From assembly GCF_002980525.1 (NCBI RefSeq), contig NZ_PVBQ01000001.1, forward strand, positions 496,001-560,000: DNA of 64,000 bases, given 5' to 3'. This DNA comes from Sphingobacterium haloxyli. GTDB taxonomy: Bacteria; Bacteroidota; Bacteroidia; Sphingobacteriales; Sphingobacteriaceae. Positions 62,660 through 64,000 of this stretch are shown here, piece by piece. Made by a program: the position numbers and the translations under genes. The notes under the pieces were generated by a model. The model had not been told where the DNA came from. It saw nothing but the letters and a program-made list of their open reading frames with translations, and did not search any database. The number at the start of each line of letters is the position of its first letter. Position 1 is the stretch's first letter.

Positions 62660-64000
62660 GAGACTGTAAAATAGACTGTGTCAAGGATAATAAACAGAAG
62701 TATTATTTTTGACATAGTAATTATGAGTATTAAGGAACACGATTTTGATTTTGCGTCCATGAAGGACAAGGCGCTGGAACAGTTACGCAGCGGTGAATCA
62801 CTTTATGGCAAGAACGGAGCTTTTGCTCCTTTAATGAAGAAGTTTTTGGAAGCCGCGCTGGAGGCAGAGATGGAGAGCCATATGGACGAAGCCCAGCGCT
62901 CCAGCGGCAACCGGCGTAACGGCAAGTCCAGCAAACAGATTCGGACCTCTGAGGGTGCGATCGATATAGAGACTCCCCGTGATCGTCGATCTAACTTCGA
63001 ACCCCAACTCATTAAGAAACGTGAGACGATTTTAGCCGAGAGCCTGGAGAAGAAGATTTTAGGCATGTATGGCCTTGGTATGAGCCTGCGGGATATATCG
63101 AACCACATCAAGGAGATGTACGATACAGACATCAGTCACAGTACACTTTCTTCCATTACCGATAAGATCATTCCTGAGATCAAAGAGTGGCAATCAAGAG
63201 GCTTAGACCCTCTTTATACGATTGTCTGGATGGATGCCATGCACTACAAGGTGAAAGAAGACCATCGTTTTGTTTCGCGGGCTGTATACAATATCCTTGG
63301 CATTGACCGAAACGGACATAAGCATTTGTTGGGCATGTATGTTTCGGAGAATGAGGGCGCTAACTTTTGGCTGAGTGTATTGACCGATTTACAGAACCGG
63401 GGCGTAGAGGATATTTTAATTGCCTGTATCGATAATTTAAAAGGGTTTTCAGAAGCGATACAGAATGTTTTTCCCGACACCGAAGTACAGACCTGTGTGG
63501 TACACCAGGTCCGTAACAGCTTAAAGTATGTGCCAGTAAGGACCAAAAGGAGTTTATGAATGATCTAAAACCTGTCTACAGGGCTGACACATTGGATCTT
63601 GCCGGACTGCGGATGGATGAACTTCAGGATAAATGGGGTGAAAAATATCCGGTGGTCATCGACTCCTGGCGGCGTAACTGGGATCGTTTGACCACTTATT
63701 TCCGATACGACAAATCCATCCGAAAATTGATATACACAACCAATACAATCGAGGGATTCCATCGTCAAGTCCGTAAGGTCACAAAAACTAAAGGTGCCTT
63801 CACTTCAGATATGGCGTTATTGAAACTTATCTATTTAGCACATAAAAACATTAAGAAGAAATGGACGATGCCACTGGCCAATTGGGGAACAACGGCACAG
63901 AAATTAGCTATTTGGTTTCCGGGAAGAATGGTGTTAGATTTGCAATAAGAAAAATGGCTCAATTACCTGCATTAGTTTCGATTTCATCTGACAGTTAAAG
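62660..64000 (+). mobile_element. IS256-type insertion sequence (right end beyond window)
   Basis: A transposase gene of the IS256 type is flanked on the left by GAGACTGTAAAATAGACTG from 62660, with GTGTCA next to it, the usual kind of IS256 terminal repeat. The window's last bases, read in the opposite direction, give CTTTAACTGTCAG, a partial match, so the right terminal repeat lies at or just past the edge. Upstream, GTCTATTTTA (about 62640) and TAAAATAGAC (about 62666) form a perfect 10-bp inverted repeat. Confidence 0.65.
62723..63948 (+). pseudogene. IS256-type transposase with one-base frameshift
   Basis: The N-terminal part (62723-63559) has the IS256 features GKNGAFAPLMKKFLEAALEAE, GNRRNGKSSKQI and ETPRDRRSNFEPQ, with catalytic Asp in WMDAMHYKV and IACIDNLKGF. 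It runs into a stop after SLKYVPVRTKRSL. The next frame continues (from about 63532) SKDQKEFMNDLKPVYRAD and holds the catalytic Glu in TTNTIEGFHRQV, ending at 63948. The expected sequence SLKYVASKDQ is restored by adding one G at about 63531 (GTG-GCC for GTGCC). Start is ATG 62723; the longer frame start is not needed. Not functional as it stands unless a programmed frameshift is used. Confidence 0.8.

Noticed and set aside
1..64000. rRNA, tRNA or CRISPR features
   Set aside because: No cloverleaf-like or rRNA-like sequence and no regularly spaced direct repeats with unique spacers were seen.

Overview
The window reads as a chromosomal segment of a Bacteroidota member, most likely a Sphingobacteriaceae relative (Sphingobacterium, Pedobacter or Olivibacter type). 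The basis is a SusC/SusD pair, a TonB-dependent receptor with a DUF4249 lipoprotein, lipoproteins ending in a 'Fibrobacter succinogenes major paralogous' (FISUMP) domain, TPR-membrane-HTH regulators, a rhomboid with the Bacteroidota C-terminal tail, and many -7 promoter boxes of the TAnnTTTG type. Shine-Dalgarno sequences are weak or absent. I found no rRNA, tRNA or CRISPR array.

Layout. 1-6400: 5'-part of a trans-sulfuration enzyme (metZ), an outer-membrane FadL-type porin with an SGNH-hydrolase lipoprotein, an OsmC protein, and a minus-strand trio (membrane protein, PqqD-like, HPr-kinase-like). 6400-17000: housekeeping genes uvrA and mutL, two rhomboids (the second without catalytic residues), an EEP-family phosphoesterase, and a TPR histidine kinase convergent with a LuxR-type response regulator. 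17300-23300: a duplicated module of a 60-65 residue IASGS peptide followed by a FISUMP lipoprotein, closed by a TPR-TM-HTH regulator and a small HTH/coiled-coil protein. 23300-33300: a C-terminal processing protease, then a minus-strand envelope locus (TPR-HTH regulator, lipoprotein, beta-barrel protein, TonB receptor, DUF4249 lipoprotein, second beta-barrel protein). 33400-44600: HU-like protein, fumC with a lipoprotein, MFS/XpaC/TelA, NlpE-like lipoprotein, nitroreductase, pepT and an M1 peptidase. 44600-55800: SusD/SusC, hemW, an N-terminally extended GAPDH, waaA, UDP-glucuronate decarboxylase and galE.

55800-64000 is accessory in character: an AT-rich repeat stretch, two decayed gene fragments (FN3 and ORF6N types), a four-gene cluster of exported proteins (two Sel1-repeat proteins, a DDFW-motif protein and a third protein sharing the Sel1 proteins' N-terminal module), and an IS256-type element whose transposase has a one-base frameshift.

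Non-coding structure is unusually rich. There are intergenic elements whose stems differ in sequence but remain complementary between copies, three GCATATGC palindromes spaced exactly 22 bp apart, three ATATAGGTTT repeats spaced 21 and 63 bp, a 53-bp box shared by two outer-membrane protein genes, and three promoters placed so close to the ATG that the transcripts are probably leaderless. The best candidates for an undescribed system are the IASGS-peptide/FISUMP-lipoprotein module and the Sel1/DDFW cluster.
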